DNA of 64,000 nucleotides from Streptomyces sp. SID8374. GTDB taxonomy: Bacteria; Actinomycetota; Actinomycetes; Streptomycetales; Streptomycetaceae. The notes under the pieces are model-generated. The model ran no database searches. It was not told where the DNA came from and was given only the letters and a program-made list of their open reading frames with translations. This document shows positions 17,391 to 25,254 of the stretch, piece by piece (within the stretch, counting starts at the first letter, position 1; each line of letters starts with the position of its first letter). Made by a program: the position numbers and the translations under genes. Where the stretch lies: contig NZ_WWGH01000001.1 in the NCBI RefSeq assembly GCF_009865135.1, positions 4,774,001-4,838,000 on the forward strand. The letters run 5' to 3'.

Positions 17391-17786
17391 GTGGTCCAGG
17401 CTGTGAGCGGCGAACCCGTACGCGTACGCAGGGTCTACGACCCGCCCGAGGACGGCGACGGCACCCGCGTCCTGGTCGACCGGCTCTGGCCGCGCGGTGT
17501 CTCCGAGGAGCGCGCCGCGATCGACGTCTGGCTGAAGGACGTCACCCCCTCGGACGAGCTGCGCTCCTGGTACCACCAGGACCGCTCCGGCGCCCGCCAC
17601 GACACCTTCGCCGCCCGCTACCGCACCGAACTGGACGACCCCGCCCACACCGAGGCCGTCGACCGGCTGGCGGGAATCGTGCGCGCGGGCGGGCCCGTCA
17701 CGCTGATCACCGCCGTCAAGGACGTCGCCGACAGCCACGTCCCCGTCCTGGTCGACCACCTCGCGCATGTGATGAAACGTACATAG
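17391..17786 (+). CDS. DUF488 family protein
   Basis: 131 residues from GTG 17391; GTG 17403 is an alternative, giving MSGEPVRVRR. Family features are RVYDPPEDGDGTRVLVDRLW, the PRGVSEERAAID stretch and SDELRSWYHQD. DUF488 proteins are small soluble alpha/beta proteins of unproven function. It is 127 bp after the nnr stop and 60 bp ahead of alr, so it is probably co-transcribed. Confidence 0.9.
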   Translation: MVQAVSGEPVRVRRVYDPPEDGDGTRVLVDRLWPRGVSEERAAIDVWLKDVTPSDELRSWYHQDRSGARHDTFAARYRTELDDPAHTEAVDRLAGIVRAGGPVTLITAVKDVADSHVPVLVDHLAHVMKRT

Positions 17787-17846
17787 GTGTGGATACCGGC
17801 GTGCACTGCCCGGGAGGCGGCGGGCGCCTCTGAGAGACTGGGCGCG

Positions 17847-19016
17847 ATGAACGAGACAGCGTCCCTGAGAGCCCGTGCCGAGATCGACCTCGCCGCGCTG
17901 CGCGCCAATGTGCGCGCCCTGCGCGCGCGGGCGGCCGGGGCACACCTCATGGCCGTGGTGAAGTCCGACGGGTACGGGCACGGGGCCGTGCCCGTGGCCC
18001 GCGCCGCCCGCGAGGCCGGGGCCACCTGGCTCGGCACCGCGACCCCGCACGAGGCCCTCGCCCTGCGGGCCGCCGGTCTCGACGGCCGGATCATGTGCTG
18101 GCTCTGGACACCCGGCGGGCCCTGGCGCGAGGCGATCGAGGCGGACATCGACGTGTCGGTCAGCGCGATGTGGGCGCTGCGCGAGGTCGTCGCGGCCGCC
18201 ACCTCCGCCGGCCGACCCGCCCGCGTCCAGCTCAAGGCCGACACCGGTCTCGGCCGGGGCGGCTGCCAGCCCGCCGACTGGCCGGAACTCGTCGCCGAGG
18301 CCCGCGCCGCCGAGCGCACCGGCGCCATCCGGATCACCGGCCTCTGGTCCCACTTCGCCTGCGCCGACGAGCCCGGCCACCCGGCGAACGCCGCCCAGCT
18401 CTCCGCGTTCCGGGACATGGTCGCGTACGCGGAGAAGGAGGGCGTCGAACCCGAGGTGCGCCACCTGGCCAACTCCCCGGCCACGCTCACGCTCCCCGAG
18501 GCCCACTTCGACCTCGTACGGACCGGCATCGCGATGTACGGCGTCTCACCCGCCCCCGAGCTGGGCACCCCCGCCGAGCTGGGGCTGCGCCCGGTGATGA
18601 CGCTCGCCGCCGCCGTCGCCCTGGTCAAGGACGTCCCGGCCGGACACGGCGTCAGCTACGGCCACCACTACGCCACCCCCGCCGAGACCACGCTCGGCCT
18701 CATCCCCGTCGGGTACGCCGACGGCATACCGCGCCACGCCTCGGGGCGCGGGCCCGTCCTGGTCGGCGGAAAGGTCCGTACGGCGGCGGGCCGCGTCGCC
18801 ATGGACCAGTTCGTCGTCGACCTCGGCGGCGACCGGCCCGAAGCGGGCGCCGAGGCCGTGCTGTTCGGGCCGGGGGACCGGGGCGAGCCGAGCGTCGAGG
18901 ACTGGGCGGTGGCCGCCGGCACGATCGGGTACGAGATCGTCACCCGGATCGGCAGCCGGGTACCGAGGGTGTACGTGAACGCGACAGCCGATCCGACCGG
19001 GGGCGCACCACAGTGA
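17847..19016 (+). CDS. alr: Alanine racemase
   Basis: 389 residues from ATG 17847. The PLP lysine is in AVVKSDGYGHG and the second catalytic residue, Tyr, in GVSYGHHY. The fold is TIM barrel plus C-terminal beta domain (VRTAAGRVAMDQFVVDL). It converts L- to D-alanine for peptidoglycan. The stop overlaps the next start by 4 bp (GTGA), so the hydrolase is translationally coupled, and the t6A gene tsaE follows. Confidence 0.97.
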   Translation: MNETASLRARAEIDLAALRANVRALRARAAGAHLMAVVKSDGYGHGAVPVARAAREAGATWLGTATPHEALALRAAGLDGRIMCWLWTPGGPWREAIEADIDVSVSAMWALREVVAAATSAGRPARVQLKADTGLGRGGCQPADWPELVAEARAAERTGAIRITGLWSHFACADEPGHPANAAQLSAFRDMVAYAEKEGVEPEVRHLANSPATLTLPEAHFDLVRTGIAMYGVSPAPELGTPAELGLRPVMTLAAAVALVKDVPAGHGVSYGHHYATPAETTLGLIPVGYADGIPRHASGRGPVLVGGKVRTAAGRVAMDQFVVDLGGDRPEAGAEAVLFGPGDRGEPSVEDWAVAAGTIGYEIVTRIGSRVPRVYVNATADPTGGAPQ

Positions 19017-20275
19017 GCGACAGCAGCGCGGGGGCGGCGGCGGGAGACATCGTGGCGGCCGCCGCTTCGACAGCGGCCGGGTGGCGCCGGGCGGGTGTGG
19101 CCGGGGCCGCGATAGGAGTGCTCGCCGCCGGTGCGGCGGCCGGGGTCGCCGTGGAGCGGCTCACCGTCGGGCGCGGCATGCGCAAGAAGGCCCGCCTCGC
19201 GCTGGACGCGACCGGGCCGTACGGCTCGCTGCGCGGCACGCCGGGCCGGGCCGTCGCCGACGACGGGACCGAGCTGTACTACGAGGTCGACGAGGTGGAG
19301 CCCGCACAGCCCGGGGAAGACGAGGGCCCCGGCCCCGCCACCTCCGGCAACCGCCGCCGCCGGCTCTTCGGGCGCAAGGCCCCCGCCCCCGTCACCGTCG
19401 TCTTCAGCCACGGCTACTGCCTCGGCCAGGACTCCTGGCACTTCCAGCGCGCCGCCCTGCGCGGCCTCGTCCGCGCCGTCTACTGGGACCAGCGCAGCCA
19501 CGGCCGCTCCGAGCGCGGGCGCGCCCAGGCGGACGGGGTAGCCCTCGGCATCGACCAGCTCGGCCGCGACCTCAAGGCCGTCATCGACGCGGCGGCCCCC
19601 GAGGGGCGCATCGTGCTCGTCGGCCACTCCATGGGCGGTATGACGGTGATGGCGCTGGCCGACCAGTACCCGGCCCTCATCCGCGACCGGGTCGCCGCCG
19701 TGGCGTTCGTCGGCACCTCCAGCGGCAAGCTCGGCGAGGTCAACTTCGGGCTGCCGGTGGCGGGCGTGCGGGCGGTGCGCCGGGTGCTGCCGGGGGTGCT
19801 GCGGGCGCTGGGGACGCAGGCGGAGCTGGTGGAGAAGGGGCGCCGGGCCACGGCCGACCTCTTCGCCGGGCTGATCAAGCGGTACTCGTTCAGTTCGCGG
19901 GACGTGGACCCGGCCGTCGCCCGGTTCGCCGAGCGGCTGATCGAGTCGACCCCGATCGACGTGGTCGCCGAGTTCTACCCGGCCTTCACCGAGCACGACA
20001 AGAGCGGTGCGCTGCCCGCCTTCCGGGACGTGCCCGTGCTGATCCTGGCGGGGGAGAAGGACCTGGTCACCCCCAGCTCGCACAGCGAGGCCATCGCCGA
20101 CGTACTGCCGGACGCCGAGCTGACCCTGGTGCCGGACGCCGGGCACCTGGTGATGCTGGAGCACCCGGAGACGGTCACCGACCGGCTGGCCGACCTGCTC
20201 GTACGCGGTGGAGCGGTGGCTGCCGCTAACGTTGGCGAGCATGGAAGCACCGCACAGCAGCCCGGCCGTCGATAG
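19013..20275 (+). CDS. Alpha/beta hydrolase with N-terminal membrane segment
   Basis: 420 residues from GTG 19013, overlapping alr by 4 bp. An Ala-rich hydrophobic stretch (residues about 25-45, AGVAGAAIGVLAAGAAAGVA) suggests membrane anchoring. The hydrolase core has FSHGYCLGQDSWHFQ (oxyanion), the nucleophile elbow VLVGHSMGGM, the acid in LAGEKDLVTP and the His in PDAGHLVMLE, so the triad is complete. The substrate is unknown; the conserved place between alr and tsaE hints at a cell-envelope role. Confidence 0.9.
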   Translation: MSDSSAGAAAGDIVAAAASTAAGWRRAGVAGAAIGVLAAGAAAGVAVERLTVGRGMRKKARLALDATGPYGSLRGTPGRAVADDGTELYYEVDEVEPAQPGEDEGPGPATSGNRRRRLFGRKAPAPVTVVFSHGYCLGQDSWHFQRAALRGLVRAVYWDQRSHGRSERGRAQADGVALGIDQLGRDLKAVIDAAAPEGRIVLVGHSMGGMTVMALADQYPALIRDRVAAVAFVGTSSGKLGEVNFGLPVAGVRAVRRVLPGVLRALGTQAELVEKGRRATADLFAGLIKRYSFSSRDVDPAVARFAERLIESTPIDVVAEFYPAFTEHDKSGALPAFRDVPVLILAGEKDLVTPSSHSEAIADVLPDAELTLVPDAGHLVMLEHPETVTDRLADLLVRGGAVAAANVGEHGSTAQQPGRR

Positions 20276-20777
20276 CCGGGAGACGGACCTCCCCGAGGCC
20301 GTCACCGTGACGATCACCGTCGAGTCGCCCGAACAGATGCAGGACCTGGGCCGCCGCCTGGCGGGAGCCCTCGCCCCCGGCGACCTGGTCATGCTCACGG
20401 GCGAGCTGGGCGCCGGGAAGACGACCCTGACCCGGGGGCTCGGCGAGGGCCTCGGCGTGCGCGGCGCGGTCACCTCGCCCACCTTCGTCATCGCCCGTGT
20501 CCACCCCTCCCTGGTCGGGGGCCCGGCGCTGGTCCACGTCGACGCGTACCGCCTGGGCGGCGGCCTCGACGAGATGGAGGACCTCGACCTCGACGTCTCG
20601 CTGCCGGAGTCGGTGGTGGTCGTGGAGTGGGGCGACGGCAAGGTCGAGGAGCTCTCCGAGGACCGGCTGCGCGTGCTCATCGACCGTGCGACCGGCGACA
20701 CGGACGACGAGCGGCGCGAGGTGACCCTGGTGGGCATCGGCCCGCGCTGGGCGGGGCTGCGGGAGGACCTGGCGTAG
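20241..20777 (+). CDS. tsaE: tRNA N6-threonylcarbamoyladenosine ATPase TsaE
   Basis: 178 residues from ATG 20241 (a GTG at 20208 is an alternative). The P-loop is TGELGAGKTTLTRG, followed by the switch-like TSPTFVIARVH and HVDAYRLGGGLDEME typical of TsaE/YjeE. It provides the ATP-driven step in the TsaB-TsaD-TsaE complex that makes t6A37 in ANN-decoding tRNAs. The start lies 35 bp inside the hydrolase gene, so the two are coupled. Confidence 0.96.
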   Translation: MEAPHSSPAVDSRETDLPEAVTVTITVESPEQMQDLGRRLAGALAPGDLVMLTGELGAGKTTLTRGLGEGLGVRGAVTSPTFVIARVHPSLVGGPALVHVDAYRLGGGLDEMEDLDLDVSLPESVVVVEWGDGKVEELSEDRLRVLIDRATGDTDDERREVTLVGIGPRWAGLREDLA

Positions 20778-20813
20778 CGGAGGCGTCACGACCTGGCATA
20801 GCGGAGGCGTCAC
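20766..20813. repeat. 24-bp tandem duplication across the tsaE stop codon
   Basis: Bases 20766-20789, which contain the TAG stop, are repeated immediately at 20790-20813 with one mismatch (GCGTAG versus GCATAG), turning the second copy into untranslated sequence. Confidence 0.85.
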
Positions 20814-20892
20814 ACGGAGGTCGCCTTCCCGACGGGCTGTCGGTAAATTGTTGCGCACGGGACCGTGGTCGTGGTCACATGGGTACGAGACC

Positions 20893-20912
20893 TGGTTAGG
20901 TCTGCCTAACCA
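20893..20912. promoter_or_regulatory. Dyad TGGTTAGG-N4-CCTAACCA before a small gene
   Basis: A perfect 8-bp inverted repeat with a 4-base TCTG centre, 30 bp ahead of the small gene's start. Its halves resemble those of DtxR/IdeR/DmdR1 iron boxes (TTAGG and CCTAA elements), but the spacing differs: aligned to the 19-bp iron-box consensus it matches at about 13 of 19 positions. It may be an iron-regulator site or another operator, less likely a terminator for tsaE. Confidence 0.45.
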
Positions 20913-20942
20913 CGACCTCCACCGGAACCCCAGGAGGCATCC

Positions 20943-21128
20943 ATGGTGACGCCCCAGCGCGCGGAGCAGCCGCCGCAGCAGCCGACGCCGTCCGCCCTGT
21001 CGATGAAGGACCTGCTGGCCGCAGGCGCGGCGGCGACCGCGGTCTCCACCCCACCGAGCGAGCCGGACGCGGCCGAGGGTGACGAGGAGACCGGCGACGG
21101 GAGCGCGGAGCGGCGCCGGGCGGCGTAA
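20943..21128 (+). CDS. Small hypothetical protein (61 aa)
   Basis: The ATG at 20943 follows a strong AGGAGG site at a spacing of 6 bases. The product is Pro/Gln-rich at the start, has an Ala-rich helical middle (SMKDLLAAGAAATAV) and an acidic, charged end. It is likely disordered and has no recognised domain. The strong ribosome site and the dyad upstream argue that it is a real gene. Confidence 0.6.
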   Translation: MVTPQRAEQPPQQPTPSALSMKDLLAAGAAATAVSTPPSEPDAAEGDEETGDGSAERRRAA

Positions 21129-21171
21129 GAGAGTTGCTCGCGGGAGCGCCGGGTGGCCTGAGGCCCGCGCC

Positions 21172-21741
21172 CTACGGGACGACGACCACCTTGGCGCCGA
21201 CCGTCGCGAAGCTCCACATCGCGTCGCCGTCCGCCCGCTTCATCCGTACGCCGCCGGTCTTCGACTGCGGGTCCGGGGCCACCATCGACCCGTCCTGCGC
21301 CGCGCTGAAGCCCACCGCGACCTCGCCGACGTTGGCGAAGCGCACCACGTGCTCGATGGGGACGCCGTCCGAGCCCTTGACCGTGCCCGAGCGCGAGGTG
21401 ACCTGGTAGGTGCCGGGCGGCGGGCTCACCGGGCTCGGCATCACCGTGAACGTACGGAGCGCCTTGTCGTTCCCCTCCACCAGCCACACCCGCCGGTCCT
21501 TCAGCGCGTAGACGACGCGGTCACCGGTGCCCGAGTCCGCCGGGACCGCCAAGGGGTCCTTCGTCGGCTTCGGCTTCGTGGTCGGCTGGGCGGAGGCCGA
21601 GGCCGAGGCCTTCGGGGTGGCCGAGGAGGAGGACGCCACCGAATCGGGTGCGTTCGCCGATGCCTGGTAGGCGAGCACGGCGACCACGACGACCGCCGCA
21701 GCAGTGAGCCCGGCCACCATTCCCGAGCTTCCCCTTGCCAC
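21172..21741 (-). CDS. Membrane-anchored YkuD-like protein without catalytic cysteine
   Basis: 189 residues from GTG 21741, with AAGGGGAG upstream. An N-terminal membrane segment (VAGLTAAAVVVVAVLAYQA) is followed by a Ser/Ala/Thr/Pro spacer. The C-terminal half shows the L,D-transpeptidase layout: VVYALKDRRVWLVEG, SPPPGTYQVTSRSG, then GGVRMKRADGDAMW and GAKVVVV. The catalytic block, normally SxGC-I/V-R, reads KTGGVRM, so the nucleophile Cys is absent, and the expected HG is not obvious either. It is likely a non-catalytic cell-wall-binding or regulatory relative; no biochemical role can be stated. Confidence 0.65.
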   Translation of the reverse strand: MARGSSGMVAGLTAAAVVVVAVLAYQASANAPDSVASSSSATPKASASASAQPTTKPKPTKDPLAVPADSGTGDRVVYALKDRRVWLVEGNDKALRTFTVMPSPVSPPPGTYQVTSRSGTVKGSDGVPIEHVVRFANVGEVAVGFSAAQDGSMVAPDPQSKTGGVRMKRADGDAMWSFATVGAKVVVVP

Positions 21742-21894
21742 CGTGAACTCCCCTTTCGGCTGCGCCCTGCCGCATGTCGTACAAGCGTTTACGTCGTACC
21801 CGCGGATACCCGGTGACGGTAGCAGCAGGGGACGGGCGGACCGGGACGCCGTACGGACGCCGTACCGCCGTCGGCGGAGCCGTAGGCTGTTTGC

Positions 21895-22557
21895 GTGCTC
21901 TTGCTCGCCATGGATACCGCCACGCCCGCCGTCACCGTCGCCCTGCACGACGGTGCGTCCGTCATCGCCTCCTCCGGCCAGGTCGACGCCCGCAGGCACG
22001 GTGAACTGCTGCTGCCCGCCGTCGACCGGGTCCTCGCCGAGGCCGGGGTGAAACTCGACGCCGTGACGGGCGTGGTCGTGGGCGTCGGCCCCGGCCCCTA
22101 CACCGGGCTGCGCGTCGGCCTGGTCACCGCGGCGACCTTCGGCTCCGCCCTCTCCGTACCGGTGCACGGCCTCTGCACCCTGGACGGCCTCGCGTACGCC
22201 GCCGGGCAGGACGGCCTGGAAGGGCCCTTCGCCGTGGCGACGGACGCGCGCCGCAAGGAGGTCTACTGGGCGCGGTACGAGGACGCCCGCACCCGTTCGG
22301 GGGAACCCGCCGTCGACCGCCCCGCCGACATCGCCGAGGCGCTGGCCGGGCTCCCCGTGGTCGGCCAGGGCGCGGTGCTCTACCCGGACGCCTTCCCGGA
22401 CGCGCGCGGTCCGGAGCACGTGGCCGCCGGGGCGCTCGCCGCGCTCGCCGCCGAACGGCTGGCCGCCGGGCAGGAGCTGTCGGCGCCGCAGCCCCTCTAT
22501 CTGCGCCGGCCCGACGCGCAGGTCCCGAAGAACTACAAGGTGGTCACCCCGAAGTGA
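21895..22557 (+). CDS. tsaB: t6A biosynthesis protein TsaB
   Basis: 220 residues from GTG 21895. N-terminal ASKHA-fold strand LLLAMDTATPAVTVAL, then VVGVGPGPYTGLRVG, the family's best conserved motif. It is the inactive paralogue of TsaD that scaffolds the t6A complex. Its stop overlaps the rimI start by 4 bp. Confidence 0.95.
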   Translation: MLLLAMDTATPAVTVALHDGASVIASSGQVDARRHGELLLPAVDRVLAEAGVKLDAVTGVVVGVGPGPYTGLRVGLVTAATFGSALSVPVHGLCTLDGLAYAAGQDGLEGPFAVATDARRKEVYWARYEDARTRSGEPAVDRPADIAEALAGLPVVGQGAVLYPDAFPDARGPEHVAAGALAALAAERLAAGQELSAPQPLYLRRPDAQVPKNYKVVTPK

Positions 22558-23060
22558 GCGCCGCCACCACCGCCGTACTGCGCGAGATGCGCTGGTGGGA
22601 CATCGCACCGGTGCTGGAGCTCGAACACGCGCTGTTCCCGGAGGACGCCTGGTCGCCCGGCATGTTCTGGTCCGAGCTGGCCCACGCGCGCGGCCCCGGC
22701 GCCACCCGCCACTACGTCGTCGCCGAGGAACCGGCCACCGGCCGGATCGTCGGCGACGCCGGGCTCGCCGCCCTCGGCGACCTCTCCGACGTCCAGACCA
22801 TCGCGGTCAGCCGCGAGGCCTGGGGCACCGGCCTGGGCTCCGAACTCCTCACCGACCTGCTGAAGGCCGCGACCGCCTTCGAGTGCGCCACCGTGCTCCT
22901 CGAAGTCCGGGTCGACAACACACGGGCGCAGAAGCTGTACGAGCGGTTCGGCTTCGAGCCGATCGGCTTCCGGCGCGGCTACTACCAGCCGGGGAACATC
23001 GACGCGCTCGTCATGCGCCTGACCATGCAAGAACACGTAGCGGAAAACGGGACTGAATGA
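22554..23060 (+). CDS. rimI: Ribosomal protein S18-alanine N-acetyltransferase
   Basis: 168 residues, GNAT fold: LREMRWWDIAPVLELE, acetyl-CoA loop AVSREAWGTGLGSELL (Q/RxxGxG/A type) and LEVRVDNTRAQKLYERFGF near the end. It acetylates protein N-termini, classically S18. Its ATGA overlap with tsaB and with tsaD places it in the same translation-coupled set. Confidence 0.93.
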   Translation: MSAATTAVLREMRWWDIAPVLELEHALFPEDAWSPGMFWSELAHARGPGATRHYVVAEEPATGRIVGDAGLAALGDLSDVQTIAVSREAWGTGLGSELLTDLLKAATAFECATVLLEVRVDNTRAQKLYERFGFEPIGFRRGYYQPGNIDALVMRLTMQEHVAENGTE

Positions 23061-24169
23061 TGGCTGCCGACGAACCCCTCGTACTCGGCATCGAGACCTC
23101 CTGCGACGAGACCGGCGTCGGCATCGTGCGCGGGACCACCCTGCTCGCCGACGCCGTCGCCTCCAGCGTCGACACCCACGCCCGCTTCGGCGGCGTCGTC
23201 CCGGAGATCGCCTCCCGCGCCCACCTGGAGGCGATGGTCCCCACCATCGAACGCGCCCTGAAGGAGGCCGGGATCAGCGCCCGCGACCTCGACGGGATCG
23301 CGGTCACCTCGGGCCCCGGGCTCGCCGGAGCGCTGCTGGTCGGCGTCTCGGCCGCGAAGGCGTACGCGTACGCCCTGGACAAGCCGCTCTACGGGGTCAA
23401 CCACCTCGCCTCGCACATCTGCGTCGACCAGCTGGAGCACGGGCCGCTGCCCGAGCCCACCATGGCGCTCCTGGTCAGCGGCGGCCACTCCTCCCTCCTG
23501 CTGGCCCCCGACATCACCAGCGACGTCCGCCCCCTCGGCGCGACCATCGACGACGCGGCGGGCGAGGCGTTCGACAAGATCGCCCGGGTGCTGAACCTCG
23601 GCTTCCCCGGCGGCCCGGTCATCGACCGCCTCGCGAAGGAGGGCGACCCGGCGTCCATCGCCTTCCCGCGCGGCCTGACCGGCCCGCGCGACGCCCCGTA
23701 CGACTTCTCCTTCTCCGGCCTGAAGACCTCGGTCGCCCGCTGGATCGAGGCGAAGCGCGCGGCGGGCGAGGAGGTGCCCGTACGGGATGTGGCGGCGTCC
23801 TTCCAGGAGGCCGTGGTCGACGTGCTGACGCGAAAGGCGGTGCGGGCCTGCAAGGACGAGGGCGTCGACCACCTGATGATCGGCGGCGGGGTGGCGGCCA
23901 ACTCCCGGCTCCGCGCGCTGGCCGAGGAGCGGTGCGAGCGGGCGGGCATCCGGCTGCGGGTGCCGCGGCCCGGGCTCTGCACGGACAACGGCGCGATGGT
24001 CGCGGCGCTCGGCGCGGAGATGGTCGCCCGCAACCGGCGCCCCTCCGACCTGGAGCTGTCGGCGGACTCCTCGCTGCCGGTGACGGAGCCGCACGTTCCG
24101 GGGAAGCACCAGCACGCGCACGATCACGACCACGTGCACGAGATCAGCAAGGACAACCTCTACTCATGA
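23057..24169 (+). CDS. tsaD: tRNA N6-adenosine threonylcarbamoyltransferase TsaD
   Basis: 370 residues; ATG 23057 or the adjacent ATG 23060. The N-terminus LGIETSCDETGVGIV, iron ligands in GVNHLASHI and CTDNGAMVAALG, and MALLVSGGHSSLL are the TsaD signatures. It transfers the threonylcarbamoyl group from TC-AMP to tRNA A37. The C-terminal tail is His-rich (HQHAHDHDHVHE), beyond the normal family end, and might bind metal. It overlaps rimI and the next gene by 4 bp each. Confidence 0.97.
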   Translation: MMAADEPLVLGIETSCDETGVGIVRGTTLLADAVASSVDTHARFGGVVPEIASRAHLEAMVPTIERALKEAGISARDLDGIAVTSGPGLAGALLVGVSAAKAYAYALDKPLYGVNHLASHICVDQLEHGPLPEPTMALLVSGGHSSLLLAPDITSDVRPLGATIDDAAGEAFDKIARVLNLGFPGGPVIDRLAKEGDPASIAFPRGLTGPRDAPYDFSFSGLKTSVARWIEAKRAAGEEVPVRDVAASFQEAVVDVLTRKAVRACKDEGVDHLMIGGGVAANSRLRALAEERCERAGIRLRVPRPGLCTDNGAMVAALGAEMVARNRRPSDLELSADSSLPVTEPHVPGKHQHAHDHDHVHEISKDNLYS

Positions 24170-24435
24170 GCGCCGCGACCGTCGTCCTCATGTGGGAGGC
24201 CCGTGCCGTGGAGGGCCGGGGCGGCGAACTCCTGGAGTGGGCCCGCGCCCGGTCCGCCGAGCTGTCCCGCGAGCCCGCCCGCCGCGAACTGCTGCGCGCC
24301 CCGCAGGACCGGGTGCTGGTCATGACGTGGTGGGAGGACGCCTCGTACGCCGACGACCTCCCCGAACTCCCCGAGCCCGACGCCGCCCTGATCACCCGGC
24401 CGGTGCACCGGTGGCGGTTCGAGGCGGTGGGCTGA
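24166..24435 (+). CDS. Small hypothetical protein coupled to tsaD
   Basis: 89 residues from ATG 24166, overlapping the tsaD stop (ATGA). Reads MSAATVVLMWEARAVEGRGG with LLRAPQDRVLVMTWWED: a short ferredoxin-like, ABM-monooxygenase-type pattern (strand, helix, strand with Trp residues). Function unknown; coupling to the t6A genes suggests it is expressed with them. Confidence 0.7.
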   Translation: MSAATVVLMWEARAVEGRGGELLEWARARSAELSREPARRELLRAPQDRVLVMTWWEDASYADDLPELPEPDAALITRPVHRWRFEAVG

Positions 24436-24442
24436 GGGGCCC

Positions 24443-24559
24443 TCAGGCCCTGTGCAGCCGCCATACGGTGAGGGCGAGCCCGGCCCGTGACAGTCCGGCG
24501 GGCTCGGTGAGTTCGACGCCCAGGGCCTTCCGGATCCGGTCGAGTGGATCGAGGACCAT
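24443..24559 (-). pseudogene. C-terminal remnant of a PucR-type regulator
   Basis: A 38-codon frame ending LTVWRLHRA with the HTH_30-like start RIRKALGVELTEPAGLSRAG. It looks like the very end of a PucR/CdaR-family protein whose other parts are gone. It abuts the decayed hydrolase on the other strand. It could instead be a chance frame. Confidence 0.4.
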
Positions 24560-25227
24560 ACGGTGCCCGCCGCCCCGGACGTGCCGGTGCGGATCTACCG
24601 CCCGCAGGGGGCGGGGGCGCCGTCGCCCGGCTGCACGGCGGCGCGTTCGTCATGGGGAACCTGGACACCGAACACCCGTGGGCCGCCCGGATCGCGGTCG
24701 GCGGGCACAGCGCCGGTGCGGGCCTCGCGGCCGCGCCGGCGCTGCGGGCATGCGACGAGCAGGGGCCGCCGGTCCGCTTCCAACTCCTCGACCAGCCGGA
24801 GCTGGACGACCGGCCGGACACCTGGCCGCGGCAGAACTTCACGGACACGCCCTGGATCAACCGGGACACCATCGCCGCGTCGCGGCAGCACTACCTGGGC
24901 CCGGCACCCGCCACGCCGTACGCCGCCCCGGCCCGGGCCGCCGACCTCTCGGGTCTGCCGCCCGCGTACATCGCGACCGCCGAGTTCTGCCCGAACCGCG
25001 ACGAAGGCCTCGCCTACGGGCTGCGCCTGATGCGGGCACACGTCCCGGTCGAACTGCACCAGTGGCCCGGCACCTTCCACGGGCCGCAGGCGCTGCTCTC
25101 CGCCTGTGTCTCCCAGCGGCAGACAGCCGAACTCGGCGCCACACTGCGCCGCGGCCTGGCGGGGTGGGTCGGGGGGCTAGCGGAAGGAGTCGGCGGGGTG
25201 GTCCGGCGGGGTGGGCCCGGGGCCTGA
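24520..25227 (+). pseudogene. Decayed HSL-type alpha/beta hydrolase
   Basis: The esterase motifs survive but not in one intact protein. The N-terminal piece (VEWIEDHTVPAAPDVPVRIY) is in one frame and HGGAFVMGNLDTEH continues in another, so a frameshift lies near 24605-24640. Directly after LDTEHPWAARI comes AVGGHSAGAGLAAAP, so about 45-50 residues normally found between HGGG and GxSxG are missing. The Asp/His end (LHQWPGTFHGPQ) is intact. The stop TGA is at 25225. Confidence 0.8.
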
Positions 25228-25254
25228 TCAGCCCCGCGTCCCCCGGCTGATCAG
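25224..25254. terminator. Bidirectional hairpin between convergent genes
   Basis: CTGATCAGCC (25224-25233) pairs perfectly with GGCTGATCAG (25245-25254) over an 11-base loop. It covers the stop codons of both the hydrolase remnant and the TetR gene. Confidence 0.6.
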
